From the NCBI GenBank assembly GCA_032988165.1, contig JANTQF010000175.1, forward strand, positions 1 to 64,000: a stretch of DNA of 64,000 nt, in the 5' to 3' direction. The DNA is from Emmonsiellopsis sp. PD_33 (taxonomy: Eukaryota > Ascomycota > Eurotiomycetes > Onygenales > Ajellomycetaceae). Of this stretch, positions 11,701 through 24,518 are shown in pieces. Both the position numbers and the translations under genes were made by a program. The notes beneath the pieces were generated by a model, which was not told the DNA's origin, ran no database searches, and worked only from the letters and a program-made list of their open reading frames with translations. Numbering within the stretch: the first letter of the stretch is position 1; every line of letters begins with the position of its first letter.

Positions 11701-11897
11701 TCGGGATCTTCTTGTTCTACCGGCGCGTCGTATCGCTTTGTGCGTTGTTTTGGTAGGAAGTGACGGTATCCATTATCTAGTTGCCTCGTGGAGGAAAGAG
11801 CATCATTTTCTAGGTCGAAATCCGACGCAGTGGTCTCTCTTGATGCATGGCTTCGGGCCATCACATCTGAGGTACTCGTGTGCTCGTTTGGTAACAT
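8770..11897 (-). CDS. spindle pole body protein of the Ppc89/Cep57 type
   Basis: Exons, 5' to 3' on the minus strand, are 11897-10685, 10629-9890 and 9837-8770, giving 1006 aa. Both introns (10630-10684 and 9838-9889) have GT..AG ends, and splicing joins KLTIQK to RLEAANLALQNRLD and LSFID to ANEIAQLRKTL without a frame change. The N-terminal 300 residues are Ser/Arg-rich and probably disordered. Coiled coils lie at about 330-385 and 405-480 (EEIEEENLILRDEN; LKAENEILAQENDEMRMQLE). The C-terminus has a CSVC..HDHSH cluster and then PPALALATVLKSLEDEL near 852-872, as in Cep57 microtubule-binding domains. Family knowledge: fission-yeast Ppc89 is an essential scaffold of the spindle pole body. Assignment rests on domain pattern, not on an alignment. 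Confidence 0.83.
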
Positions 11898-13403
11898 CTA
11901 GGTTGCGGCTTAGCAATGGCGCGTAACAATTGTGTGAGTGGACGGATAATTAAACTTCAATCCTATGATGAGTCCGTAGGGATGGAATGGACGTGGCGGG
12001 GGGAACCGTGGAGGACGTGTTGGTGGGGGGTTGAGGTACCTTTTGTGGGTGGGAGGGTCAGTCGCGTCGGGTTTGTTTTGGCGATGGGGAAAGCAGACTC
12101 GCTCGAAAAAGATGCGGGCATGAATCAATACAAGCAAGTAAACTGATGACTGTCGCTAAATAAAACGCCTGCAATGCGAGTACCACCCAATGGCAAAGAC
12201 GCGGTGGTGGCGGGCGGGTTGCGGAGGTTGAAGCGTTGATGTTGATTCCGTCGTCATTTTGGTCGATGGTTTGTTTACGTTTCGCCGTTTGGGACATGGG
12301 ACGCTAGGCTTCTCTTGGCCTAGCGTATATAGATCACCAACCTCACCCATCAACCTCCAACTTTTGACATCAGCGGGCTCACTCGTTTATTTTTTCCGTC
12401 TTGTTAATATCTATGTGTCAAACAAATACAAGATGGCTCAGTGTAGCAGCATTTATTTGAGTACTGTGACATTTCACACACAGACTTCTTCCTACCCTTC
12501 CATTTCGCCTTTGGAACATCAGCCCGGTTTATGCAGCCGCCTTGAATACTACCACAACAGACTTGGACTTAAACCCCATAGTAATTACCCAAACTCGATA
12601 TACACAGCTTCTGAATCAGATCATGGGAAAGCCAAATTATTGCCATATTTGGGGAGGATAGACGGAGAACCATGGATGAACAAATGGTGGTTTTTTGAGG
12701 AAGTGGCTGGCCCGCAGGGGCGGCTTTTGCCCACGAATCTTTTTTGGCTATAGGAGCTTCCCCGCTCGAGATCGAGTCCATATTGCACGGCATTTCAAAA
12801 AAAATGCTGCTTGCTGGTGGAATACTCAGACAGGGGAAGTCCCTGGGATGTGGACTGTCCCGCCAGCAACTGAGCTAAGGATCTGGTTCGGCCCAGTCCT
12901 TCCCAACTCCGGAGCCGAAAATGGACTTCTTCCGAGCGCCACGGTATGTTCCAGCCTTATACACGTCAATTTGTCTTTGAATATCACGAGGTATGGTGGT
13001 CGCTGTCGTTGTCTTTTTGTGTGCTGCCTGGATATATCATCGGACTGGACCTCAATGTGGCTGGATAGAAATGAAAAGAAAGGGCGAGAAAGGGGGGGGG
13101 GTGAATGCAATCGCCTTGTGTTATTGAGGCTAGCATCTGTGAATGTTGCCTCAACACAAGTTCGACCAGCTTAGCATCAAAACAACTTTAGCAAGTCAAA
13201 AACCTACTCTCGCTGGCATCTCTGTTACATATTCGCGCCTGCATCCACAGCAAACGGGAAAAAGGCTGGGGCAGATCAATATCAACATCACCCTCAAGAG
13301 AGATCTACGGCCACACGCATCCGGACCAAGCCATCATTGCACACACCCTCCTCTGCATACCAGCCTACCAGCCACCCCACACTCTCGAGGTTTTCCGGAA
13401 GCA
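11898..13403. other. divergent intergenic region, no supported gene
   Basis: About 1.5 kb between the spindle-pole gene and the BTB gene. It must hold both promoters. A run of 10 G lies near 13092-13101. An ORF at 12259-12753 has no recognisable domain and no conserved feature, so I do not call it. Confidence 0.6.
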
Positions 13404-14282
13404 ATGAAGTGGGATATCGACGAATTCTCCGACTACGAGGCGGGCGTGACTAATTTGGCGGAGGTAGAGACTTTGCGTGGGAATCTAAAAAAGTCAGTGC
13501 CTTTGTTAAACGCCTCCTCTGCTTCGGGACTTGTAAACCTAACTGATATTGTCCACTAGATGCCTCAAAACATCCCAGTTCACCGATCTTGTCATCAAGA
13601 CGCGCGAAAAGGAGCACAAGGTCCACAAAATTATTATTTGTGGCCAATCGACTGTCTTCTCACGGATGCTTAGTGGTGACTGGAAGGTATGTACATATAT
13701 CACGTCTCTTTAAAGCCATTAGCGGAATGCGTTCCTGGACGAGTGCTTACAGTGATCCATTAGGAAGCCAAAGAGGGTGTAGTAAACCTGATGGACGACC
13801 ACCCGACCGCTGTCGAAGCAATGATCAACTTCATGTACACATTCAAATACCACAACAAAAATGAGGAGGAATGGGAATCTACTTTGTTTCACTTCCGGGT
13901 CTATGAAGTCGCCGAAAAGTATAGTGTGGCACCACTGGAATTTCTTGCAAAGGAGAAAGTCGAGGAAATCTTGGAATCCGGGTGGGATGTTGAAGATTTT
14001 TTTCAACTTATTCAGCAGGTTTATCTCTCCACTTCCTCCGGGGCTGGAACACTCCGGAAGACAATCGCTGAACAGGCCTACCTTAACATGGATGTTCTAT
14101 TACCCAGTCCTGAATTCTTGCGACTTCTGAAAGAAATTCCCAAGTTTAGCATTGACATTGGTCGTCGTGCTTCGGAGATCTCCATATTCACCTGTTCCGG
14201 GTGCAAGGAGAAATCCTTCTGTCCATTAAAAGCCGAAGCGGCTTACTGTGTTTGCTGCGGTAGACGTTGTCAATTTTCCTGA
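13404..14282 (+). CDS. BTB/POZ domain protein
   Basis: Exons are 13404-13492, 13560-13686 and 13764-14282, giving 244 aa. Splicing makes a continuous BTB fold: QFTDLVIKTREKEHKVHKIIICGQS (beta-alpha core, about residues 33-57), SRMLSGDWKEAKEG, then a DDHPTAVEAMINFMYT helix. This is the fungal single-BTB type used for dimerisation and often as a Cullin-3 adaptor; partner and target are unknown. After the BTB come a BACK-like helical part and a C-terminal cysteine cluster (CSGC, CPL, CVCCGRRC) that might bind a metal. The start was chosen because it is the first ATG in frame with exon 2 after splicing and gives MKWDIDEFSDYE ahead of the domain. Confidence 0.82.
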
Positions 14283-14968
14283 TTGACCGTTGGAGAAGAC
14301 TTGTTCAGAACGCCCGATATTACGGATCGCTACGTTCCTAGACGGTAGCCATGGGTTGGATAGTTAGTTGAACGGGAGTATTGAATCTGGATTAATTACA
14401 TTTCTAGCGAAATTTGGTTACAATTTCAATCCAATCCACGCTGCCTATTCCGTTTCGAAGTGATCATTAAAACCCGTTCCACACAGGGCCACGCCATAGA
14501 GCCTATTTTCAGGAAGTATCTAACTCAGCTCGCGAGCGTGTATTTATTTATGCCACTCGATAATCGAATCCAGACATGAATGGGTATATATTTACATGCG
14601 TTTCTAGTTCTAGCTATCTCTCTAAACAAATCCGCGAATGGATGGTGCATACATACATATGCAGCCGGCAAGGCTGGAGTTGAGAGAAGATGGGAGAACT
14701 AGAGGAGGTATGTATGGATAGGAGTGAGATGCATATGGGTAGTTACATATCTGTTGAAAGCTGGCTAACAAGCTACCTACCTATGAAATAAAAAATATGC
14801 ATATGTTATCCAATTTGCTTCCACCAAATAAATAGCACAGACAAAGTAAAAAAGCGCACACTGACCGGCGTACTTATATGCTGCGTTGATAGATGATCAA
14901 TGATACATATACAAAAAAAAAGTACCTGGAAGATAGAACCAGCTGACAACACCCTATCCCCCTAATAT
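14283..14968. other. convergent 3' intergenic region, no gene seen
   Basis: About 690 bp, AT-rich, with many ATGCATATG and TACATA words. No ORF or RNA gene is supported. Confidence 0.7.
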
Positions 14969-16281
14969 TTAATAATAAATCTCAACCTTCATGGTAGATT
15001 CCTCACAGCTAGAAATATAATACTGCAACCCCTCCCTGACCCCCTCCAACCTCCTGCGATACCTCTTCTCCCACAAAAACTCGCTCCGCCGCGGCATCGC
15101 CTCCCCAACCTCCTCGCTCAGCTGCGAAAAGTACGACGCGGGAATGGTAAACTCCAGCTCCTCGAGCGTCGCCGCCCGCTTCCGAACCACATTATCCACG
15201 GGATCGAGCCACAGTTTTTCCAATGCCTGTTGGAGCTTGCGGTTATCGTCATCGTTGTTGGAGTTAGGCTGGGAGATTGTGTTGTTGAGATTTGGAGGTA
15301 GGTTATTGACCTGTGGTAGGTGCTCCATGTAGACCCGGAGATGTCTTAGGTTGGGGAAAGAAAGTACGCTGCCCCAATGGGCGACGTAATCAAGGTTGCT
15401 GGGATAAATCATGGCTTTACTTATCCATTTTATCTCGACAGAGGCGATGAGGTTGAAGCGCCGGTTGCGGGTTTGTAGGGTGGGAGATAAAAACCCGAAA
15501 TGCGAGTCGAAGTTGAAGGTGTTGCGTGTGTAGATTATGGAGATGCATTCGGAATAACTAGGGGAGGAGGAAGGCGGGGAATTTTGTCAGTACCACACCG
15601 TAGAATAAATATAGGGGCTTCCTATCTACGTATTGGAACCAAGAGGCTGGGGCGACTTACAGCCGTCTGGCGGTTCTGAGAAGATTCAAGCTCAAGCTAT
15701 CCGCGGCCTTAGGCCCGCAAGCGCAACCAAGGAATCGTGGAGCGCCGTGTAAATACTGTCCGTTCCTGTAGCCAGGGCATTCGTCGTACTTGTCTGCCCA
15801 GAACCTCCTTGCCCAACTCTCAGCCCCTAGCCCGCAAGCCTTTACCACATTCCCATCGCGTGCTATTTTCAGACCGCAAATATGGTTAGACGAGCGAAGA
15901 CAACCACAAGCACCTCAATCTGCGGAATGACAACAACCATTCTGTAAATCACGCATATAATGAATGCCGATACCCCGTGATTATAAATGAAAAACGCCTA
16001 CATTCTATATGAAGTACTCGATTCCCCAGCGCCGCTTCAAAAATCATAAACCGTATCTCAGGCGGGAGCTTTGAATAGAGAGGGCATTCTGACTGCGATT
16101 CCGTATATGCGAAGGGGTTGGCGAGGGACGACTCGACCCAATCGGGCAGGGGGTGGGTGATGCCACGGCGACGGTTCGCGGGCAGACGAGGCCGTGCTGG
16201 AGGGGGATCAGACCGGTTATAGGAATGCCATGGAATGTTCAGCGGGGCGTCGGGTGGGAAGGTGTAGTATGGGTTCGGCAT
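14969..16281 (-). CDS. DUF7730-like / F-box-associated fungal protein
   Basis: Exons, 5' to 3' on the minus strand, are 16281-16002, 15862-15661 and 15557-14969, giving 356 aa. Splicing joins HIE to SRDGNVVKACGLG and RTARR to LYSECISIIYTRNTF, which restores the pattern of this fungal family: a Pro-rich start, LPPEIRFMIFEAALGNRVLHI near residues 70-90, a Cys-rich middle, an RRLYSE helix and a C-terminal region of long helices. The LPPEIR block resembles an F-box-like start. No biochemical role is established for the family and I infer none. All three exons are in phase and total 357 codons including stop, which supports the model. The acceptor at 15863-15864 was chosen because other AG sites nearby create stops. 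Confidence 0.72.
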
Positions 16282-17398
16282 TGTGAGCTTGACGGTTGAG
16301 AGCTGTTATGGAGGCATGAGGATGGGTGAGAGAAGGAGGAGGCCAAACAAGAAAAAAGGCGTGAGCGCTCAGGCCTAGGAATGAGTAATTGGTATCGCAA
16401 TTGGCATGGTGCGGTGAAGGCTTGCTAGACCTCAATGCGAAGGTCTGATCAACCCGAGCATGGTGAGTAGGAGGGGTTGGTAGATTACCTCGCGCAGGAA
16501 ACGGGTGAAGATCTGAGGGGATGGTCGCTTGGTATAAATAGCAGCAATAACAGGCTAAAAGAGACCAGGTTCATTGTTCTGGTGACGAAGCGGAGAAGCG
16601 GTGGTGATGGTTGGACGTTGGAGTGCTTGTCAACTACCGAACTAGCGTTGGTGTTGGTGATGTCGTTCACCGCCAAACCCGCTATGATAAGCAGCCAACC
16701 ACACACAGATGCTGATAGTATCGACGTGATTTCTTGCGCAATGGTATCTAGAGCGGTGTCCAAAATCCTGACAGGTCATTTCCAAAGACGACAAGCCCAA
16801 GTTTATAATAATAGTTATCTAAATATATAGGTGCCACCCAAAATTCGAACCAACTATATGTACCGCGGTGTGTATGTATAGATAGATGTCTCGCCAAAAT
16901 CCCAAAATGCCAATATCCTAAAACACAAAAAACTCCATGCTTTGTCGATTAAAATGTCAGGAGGAATGGAGGTAAATGAAAGACATAATTAGCCATATAA
17001 AAATTTGAAATTTATGCCAAAAGGGCGCATGCGGGTATGAAACTGAAGGCGTATAGAGTCGAAGGTTGAGGGTATCGGAAGATCGCGTAAGAGACCAAAA
17101 CACCGAAAAGAGAATAAACCCTATTAAATAGAAGTAAGAAGGGTACGTCCGGATACAGACTACCCCGTTTCCTCTTTTTTCGTGGAATATGGATCCAACG
17201 AATGGAAATGATAGAAATCCAAAGAATCCAGAACCAGACGAGAGGCGCGAAAAGGGAATTTCAAATAAGTATTTAATACAGGGTTGGAAATGCGGAAAGC
17301 GGTCGTTAATATCTTTCGGTCATGCTGAAGTGAACAATGGAGGCCGTTGAAGTGGTGTTCGTGAGCGGGTTAGATGGACGACGGTGGCCATCCATTTG
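16282..17398. other. intergenic region, no supported gene
   Basis: About 1.1 kb upstream of the DUF7730-like gene and downstream of the PY-motif gene. The ORF at 16477-16830 and its antisense partner have no family features. The 16800-17300 part is AT-rich and fits 3' UTR and spacer. Confidence 0.6.
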
Positions 17399-18679
17399 TC
17401 ATCTACGGCTTGGGTTGGGAGACACTGGCGTGACTGGAGCACTGTGTCCTGGTGTGGGTATCTCAATCTCGATGCTGGGAACCGCCATGAGAGAAGGCAG
17501 CCTAGGCCCATCGCCTCTCTCGGCCACTGGGCTAGGGTATGCTGGCGCATCTCCCCAGTCCAAGTGGTCATACTGTGGAGGGGGCGGAATACCGGCATCG
17601 CCAATATCGGTCTCGGTTGGAGTGAGGGACCCTGCTCTGGGGGTATCGTTGCCCGATTGAGTGGTTGCGTTGGAGAGGAGAGAGGAACCAGAGGTTACCC
17701 GCTGATGCCCTCCACCCAAGCTCGATAACGAGACTGCGCGATCGTTGGTGCCCATACTAGCAGCGGAGTCAAGCAGGGGTCTCGAGTCTGAGGATTCTTG
17801 CGAGCTAGCGCGTAATCGGGTACCATCGTGTCGAACACGTCCGACCTCCGCATAGGTAACGCTTGCTACCCGCTTCTCCCTGCCACGGGACTGATGCTCC
17901 GCTATTAGGGCCGCAGCACTTAGATTGGTATTGCTGCCATTTATGCTCTGGCTGTCGCGTTGCTGTCTAGCACGGCTTTCACGGCGCAATTCTTCTAAGC
18001 GGGCCCAGTCTCCACGTTCCCGTGCCTCGCGTCGTTGGCGCCGCCGTTCTTCGCGCTCTGCAATTTCCTGTCGTCTCGCCAATCGGATCTGATATAATGA
18101 TTCCATCTGTTCTTCCCTCCTGGCCTCCTCCTCATCGACCGTTTCCGGGAATTCCACCACAACGTCCATGCCAGCACGTTCGCCTTCCCTGCCAATGACC
18201 TGTTCCGTCGCATTCGGGCTTGGCGAATATGACGGAAGGGTCATTACTGATCGAACTGAGGTGTTACGATCGACCCCGGCGTTGGCGGCTCCAGTGTACG
18301 CAGTGCTTTGGGTCCGATTTACCCGGGCCTGGCGCGTGGCGGGAGTAGGGTTTGGCACCTGGCCGTACGCGGACTGGGGGAGCCAGTTTCGCCATTTCTT
18401 CTTAAGAAATTGTGTGGGAATGTATGTTGGTTCGTAGTTTTTGAAACGGAGCGAGCGGAGGGAGAAGTAGACGAGTACAAGGACAAAGATGACGGCAAGG
18501 AAAGCGATGGCAACCTGCGATGAACAGAGGGACGGAGACTGTTAGTTGCGCTATTCCAGTATGGCAACGCCGGACAAAGAAGTCGCAGTTGTACTTACGA
18601 TGATAGGGAGCTTGTTGGCCGGTGTTGACTGGCGCCTTTCCAGCTGGCGGGGGACTCGATAGGTACGGGGGAGAAGCAT
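17399..18679 (-). CDS. single-pass membrane protein with PY motif, possible ubiquitin-ligase adaptor
   Basis: Exons, 5' to 3' on the minus strand, are 18679-18599 and 18514-17399, giving 398 aa. Exon 1 (MLLPRTYRVPRQLERRQ) must be joined to exon 2 to complete a strong membrane segment (about residues 28-46, VAIAFLAVIFVLVLVYF) followed by basic residues, so the bulk is probably cytosolic. Residues about 155-215 are a very charged Arg/Glu helix (REERRRQRREARERG). Near the C-terminus is PPPPQY (about 337-342), a PPxY motif, with a weaker LPSY at 120-123. PPxY motifs bind WW domains of Rsp5/Nedd4 ligases, and yeast Rsp5 adaptors are often one-TM proteins. The adaptor role is inference; I do not recognise a named family. 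Confidence 0.75.
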
Positions 18680-20179
18680 GGTGAAGAGTTGGCTGGTGGA
18701 CTGAGTGAGGTCGTCGTCTCTTCACAACGACAACATGACAATCACCCGGAGAGACAAAGCAACGCGAGGAGAAGGAGAGTAACAATAAGAATAGAACGAA
18801 GGGAAAGCCGGGGCAGAAAGAGAGTGGCCGGAAGGCGACGATTCCTACTGATCGGCGCTGTAGCGTCCTGTGGCTGAGGGCCACCGCTGTTTGATCCACC
18901 CAAGGAAATCAGAAGCAGGGGAGCGAGTGGAGGGGGCAGTGGCTGCTGGCGGAGTCAACAGCGGGAGAAGCGCAGTGAGGAGAGCAACAGAGCCGGGAGA
19001 GAGGGGACGGGAATAAAGAACGACGGCGAGCAGAGACGAGGTTGGAGGTTGGAGGTTGGATGTCGCGGACGAAGACTCGGCGAGGGCAGGGCTGAGAGGC
19101 TTACCTCAGCATCCTCCGCTTAGTGCTGACTTCCACCAGCCAAACCTCAACGCACACGGAGCATTCGGGCAGATTATTTCAAATAACTAGCTGATTCCTG
19201 CTCTGTCTGGATTTCTATTGCTATATACGCAGAACGACTATTAAAGTCACTTACCCGTTCTGGCCAAGATGGGATAATAAGCCCCTAAATGGGGAACAAA
19301 AGGGGGAGCCCTGTGTCCTACGTGCCACTGCATCGTACGCATATCTTCTCTCCATCCAGTTATCCTGACATAAGTTAACATAGGCTAAGTTATTTCAATA
19401 TATGCAGCCTTTGCCGTGGATGTCCAATTCAAACCCGTCCAAGGTGCATGTCCGGAGTAAAAACAACCAACCAACAGACCCCATCCGCTGGGATCTCCGC
19501 ATATCCCGCTCCTCTGGGCAAAGGATCTTTGAATTCCAAAACACCAGATTTCCGAAAATAGAACTGTGGCGCTCTAACTAGTGCTTGGCTAGCCGTAGCG
19601 CCCAATTTTTGCTCCGGCCAAAATGCTTGCTGGTGGTGGACCAGGCCTCGTTAGTTAAACGGTATCCGCAAGTTACCACGGCTCGCTGGAGAAAGATCAC
19701 AAATTGATTCGAAGATTTTATTGGTATTCAGAAAATCAAGCCGAATGTAATCCGCCCGCGAGAACTACGCCCATACATACACGCCGCAACAGTCCCCAAA
19801 CAGGTCTGGCTGTCAGTCTGCCCGCCTCATAATACGCAGTAGAAGACCCGTCAACAAACTTGGCTTGGAAATTGAAATAGGGCTGTGCCGCTGAACTGCC
19901 AACCGGGATGTGGGGCGTATCTGTCATTGCCCAGGGGATGATCAAGGATGATGACATCTATTTGATGTGCGCCTGGATAGACAGTGAACGGTGGAAACTG
20001 TTTCCGTTATTCAATTGATGGGGAAGTGTGATATTTTGTAGCGGTAGCTTGAAACAAACGCTCCATTCATTTCCATCCAGACCAACGCCGGTGTCCTGCG
20101 ACCATCATAGGCCCACAAAATGAGACGGAGGAAAAAGAAATGAGAGTTAAGAAACCGCGAAGAAAAACACCACGCAAAC
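18680..20179. other. intergenic region with promoter of the PY-motif gene
   Basis: About 1.5 kb. GA-rich sequence with a triplicated GGAGGTT word near 19043-19063 lies upstream of the PY-motif gene. A 73-codon minus-strand ORF at 19736-19957 (begins MSSSLIIPWAMTD) is open but has no known domain; I leave it uncalled. Confidence 0.6.
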
Positions 20180-23100
20180 TTATCTACCATCATCCTCCAT
20201 CGTCATCAACCTCCTCAACTCCCCGCCCACCCTCCTCATCAACTCCCGATACTCCCCCTCCTCGACCACCCTCCCTCCATCAACCACTACAACCCGATCC
20301 GCAATCTCCATCATCTCCACCGCATGCGTGATAATAACCACCGCAACCCCTACACTGTCCCGTGCAGCCATCACCTTCCTAACCGTCTCCCGAATTTGCT
20401 GAATACTAAACCCATCCAGATTGGCCGTCGCCTCATCGAGAACTAGAACTCGGGGCTTCCGCACTAGGGCCCGTGCGATTATTAGACGCTGCGCTTGTCC
20501 ACCAGAGATACATAGCCCGCCGTCGCCGATCAGAGTGTTGTAGCCGTCTGGTAGGGAGGTGATGAAGTCTTCGATTCCCGCAGCACGTGCGGCGGAGTGA
20601 ATGTTCTGGGTTGTGTTGAGGGGAGAGGATGGCGGGAGGCCATAGGCTATATTTGCTCTGATTGAAGCGGGGAAGAGTGTGGGCTGTTGGGGGACGATGG
20701 AGATTAGAGTGCGTAGGGTGGGCGTGTGGATTTTGAGGATGTCGGTTCCGCCTAGGGTAATCATGCTGGTTGTACTGTTGGAGGATACGGTGGTTGGAGT
20801 ATATAGGGCTGTGAGGAGGGCGGCAATGGTTGATTTGCCAGACCCCGAGGGGCCGACGATTGCTGTGCAGGTGTTTGCTGGGATCGTTAGGGTTAGGTTT
20901 TGGAGGACGGGTTTCTTGGGGCGGGATGGGTAGGTGAAATTGACGTTGGTGAGTTTTATTGGGAACGGGTGAGGGATCCTTTGGTTGCCCTTGTCTTCAT
21001 GGGAATCGGATTTTGGGAGTGTTGCTAGTCGCAGCACCCTCGTGGCCGTGTCTCGAGATGAGCTAATCTGGGGCACTAGAAATTACGGTTAGAATCGCTA
21101 TGGCTAATGCTATATCGTTCAGGGTGAACATACCGAAGCCCAAAGCAGCGTTAACATTTGACAGGCTGAATAAGAGCATCGAGAAAACGGCGATGATGTC
21201 TTTTGTTGAATAAGCCAAGGAGGACGCGAGGACCGCGCCATAGTAGAACACGAGGGCTATCCAACATTAGACGGGAGCAAATAAACACAGGGGGTGTCAA
21301 GACTTACTGTACACAAAAATAATTGACGAATTCGATAAACCGAAGAAGAACCCCGAATAACAAGCCCTCTTCAGGCCCAATTGCAGTGTCTTCGTATTAA
21401 CCCCATCGAGCTTTTTATGGAAATACGATTCCAGCGTGAGTGAACGGACTGTTTTAATATCGAGAAACGTTTCTGAAAAGATATCTCCAACCGCCTCCCC
21501 AGCATCGTTACATCTACTCTCCCACTTCCCGCTTATGGCCTCAAACCCTCTTGTAATCGAATAAACCACTGGAGCACTAGCAAGACCGACCAGGGTAAGC
21601 TTCCAGCAGACCACAACCCCCCAGATGACAGCCATGATCATTATTACGGCGGCAACAAACACAAATCCGGAGAATCGTCCGACTAAATTCCGCATCTCTT
21701 CTGCATTTCGGTCGAGGCACATAGTCAATGTAGACCCTCTGTTCTCCTCCTTTTCGAACCACCCCTTAGGCTGAGAAAGGATGCGAGTCATTGCCTCCGC
21801 GCGGAGACAATTTACCCACGCTTCTCCGCTGCATTCCAGAAGAAAGTCCATAAAGAAAGAGGCAACCCCGTTGGCAACAGCAACAACGACTATGGCAAGC
21901 GAGGATTGCAAAGCCATGCGTGACCGATCACCAGAAAGGTAAAAGGATCCTAGCAGCTGCGCGAAGAGAATGGCAAAGACTGGTGTCACTGCTGCATGGA
22001 CGAGGGCCGCTATATATCCACACAATAATAGAATCCTGCCGCGTATGGTTAAAGAAGGGAAAACGGTGAATAGAATCTGTCGCATTGATAAATGGCTCTT
22101 GTTTTCTCGGTTGCCCTTCCCTCTCATGGGTTTGTGGGGGAGCTTGTCGGTAGATAACACGTTGTCGATGGAACTGGAAGGCGAATGCGTTGGGGATGGT
22201 GCGATATCCGAATGGTTATTGAGTTCCAGTTGCTGGTTTAATTCTGCTAACTCGAATGCCCCGCTAGAAGATATCACTTGACCAGGTTGGTCGGGATGGC
22301 CGTTTAAGCGTGGTGTTAGTGGTCGCAGAATCTCGGGGCGAGATATTGGCTGTTGAGCTGCTGTGCTTTGGGAGCTGGGAGACATTGGTGACATCGAGAA
22401 AGCTTCAAAAATGAGGTTCCTCTCCTGGTTAAAGGAAAATTTCGGTTCTTTGGGTGGTTCTTCAGAATTGGATTTCCTGCTTGTTGCCGGTTCGCCCGCA
22501 AAATATGCCGGTTGCAGTGACGAACGATTAGATCTTCCAATCGCTCGGGTGGGTTGAGAAGTTTCCCCATCAAGAGTAGCTGGCAGAGTTGGTTTAACTC
22601 CATCTTCGGTTCCTTCGTCCAAAGCCTGCTTGTACCCCTTGCGAACAACCTCGCCATGCTGGAGCACGTAGACGAAGTCTTGATCATTGATCTGAGACAT
22701 GTCATGCGTAATCATGATAGTTGTTTTGTCTTTTCGCCAAATTCGAATAGCGTCTATAACGGCGGATCGACTGGTAAAATCTAGGGCGCTTGTAGATTCA
22801 TCGAGAATTAAGATAGGAGTATCCCGCAGTCGTGCACGAGCAATCGCAACCCTCTGACGTTGGCCACCGCTAAATGCGCTTCCACCCACACCGACTACCG
22901 TATTAAGGCCATCTGCAAGGTATTCAATGGTTTCATCGAGATAGGCAACTTGGAGGCTAGCCAGAATCTGGTCCTCTGTGACACTTTGGTAATCTCTCGA
23001 CCCAAAGGCGATATTTTTGAATATGGTTTCGTTGAATAGGAAACTTTGTTGCTGTATCAGTGTGACATTATTCCGGATCCAGTCAATATTCAGTGTCTCA

Positions 23101-24518
23101 ATTGGATTGCCGTCAATGCAAATATTTCCGGAAGTTGGCGCATAGAATCGCATGAGCAGGTTGGCAACTGTACTTTTGCCGGAGCCACTCCGCCCAACCA
23201 CAAATGTCATGTCCCCAGCGGGGAAAAAGAATGACGCATCCTTCAAGACGAGGCAATCAGGGCGTGCCGGGTAGGCAAAAGTAACCTAATAAATAGAATA
23301 TGGATTAGCCCTTGTTTGGAGATCCGACAACTTTATTTAGTATGGGCATGACCAACATTTTCGAATCGTATATCGCCCTCGCAGAATTCGGGAGATATAG
23401 TTTGTGACGTATCGTGCGTCATCGAATCGCGGGTTGTTGTATTCATAATTTGCTTCAAAGCCGCAGCCGCGGCACGCCCCTTTTCTAGCACTATGATATG
23501 GGGTAAGATGTCTTCAATCGCATGTGTGGCTTGGAGGCATGCCCAAAACGCCGTCAAGACATCACCCGGGACGAGAATACCAGACCCCACTAAATAACTT
23601 CCATACCAAAAACCTTGGACATACATTCCAAATATCATCAATCGTATGCACCCAACTTGAAATGCTTCAGCAAATGCCTCTCTGGTGTACCATCTTGCGG
23701 CAGATAAGACGGCGGTCGAATATTGTCGAACTTCGAAATTCTGGCCGTTAAAATACTTAACTGCGTCAATGCTGGAAAACGCGTTCCCCGCCAATTTCGA
23801 GGCACTTGACAATTCAGCTTCATGGGCTTGGATGCTTGGGTTGACTTTCTTTGAGATGAAAGCGATTATTATAATGCAGATGGGTATGGAAGCAAGCGAA
23901 ACGAGTGTTAATTTCCAGGAGGTGTAGAGGGCCAGAGCCATCGCGGTGACAAATGTGATTAGCCTCTGTATAACACATCCTAGCGGTTGCGAAGTGGCTA
24001 ACTGAAGGTCCCGGATTTGTCTAAATTTCAAATCAATTATAAGCCGGTATGGAGTTGGTGCTCACTTACGTTTGAAGACGTGGCAAGAGCGCAGTAACCC
24101 CATCCTGTTTCATTTCAAACCAAACCAGGTCCTTTTTAAGTAGCTCTTTGAATGTTTCGTCGCGCGCATTTTTGGCCTGCAGTTCTCCGAAGGATATCCA
24201 GAACGTGAAATATCCCATTTGAAGCAGCCAGCTGATCATCCCCAACCCAAGCAGGTATAGGCATTGAACGGAGATGCTGTGGATTAACTGCTCGGCGGTT
24301 AACGAGCCTTCTCCAAAGCTTGAGAACGCGTTGAAGATCCTCCCTAGCAACACTGCGAGCATTGGGACCATGACGCCGGCCCCCACGGAAAAAAACAAAG
24401 CAACAGCGAGAGGAACGGCATGTTTTCGAGTGGTGAAATGCACGAGGGACGTCCAGTTTGCCTTTGGGGTGGAATCATATGCTGATGTAGTATCTGGCGG
24501 TCTCTCATCCGACTCCAT
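20180..24518 (-). CDS. STE6: full-size ABC transporter, Ste6-type (ABCB, TMD-NBD-TMD-NBD)
   Basis: Exons, 5' to 3' on the minus strand, are 24518-24070, 24020-23357, 23285-21308, 21256-21134 and 21075-20180, giving 1369 aa. All junctions keep frame: RLQTQIRDLQLATSQPLG across intron 1, RFENVTFAYPARPD across intron 2 (donor GTTGGT), IFVYTLVFYYG across intron 3 and ALGFVPQISSSRD across intron 4. NBD1: Walker A GRSGSGKST near 402, signature SGGQRQR near 510, Walker B LILDESTSALD near 530, ITHD switch histidine. NBD2: GPSGSGKST near 1147, SGGQAQR, LVLDEATANLD, ITHA. A long Ser/Pro-rich linker separates NBD1 from TMD2. Family role: export of farnesylated mating pheromone at the plasma membrane; fungal relatives can also pump drugs. 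Both ATP sites look intact. The Ste6 name is by overall pattern. Confidence 0.9.

Noticed and set aside
12259..12753. 164-codon plus-strand ORF as a gene
   Set aside because: No domain, no signal peptide, and it overlaps other open frames in promoter DNA.
16838..16852. tRNA B-box-like GGTTCGAATTT on the minus strand
   Set aside because: No A-box at the right distance and no cloverleaf arms that pair.
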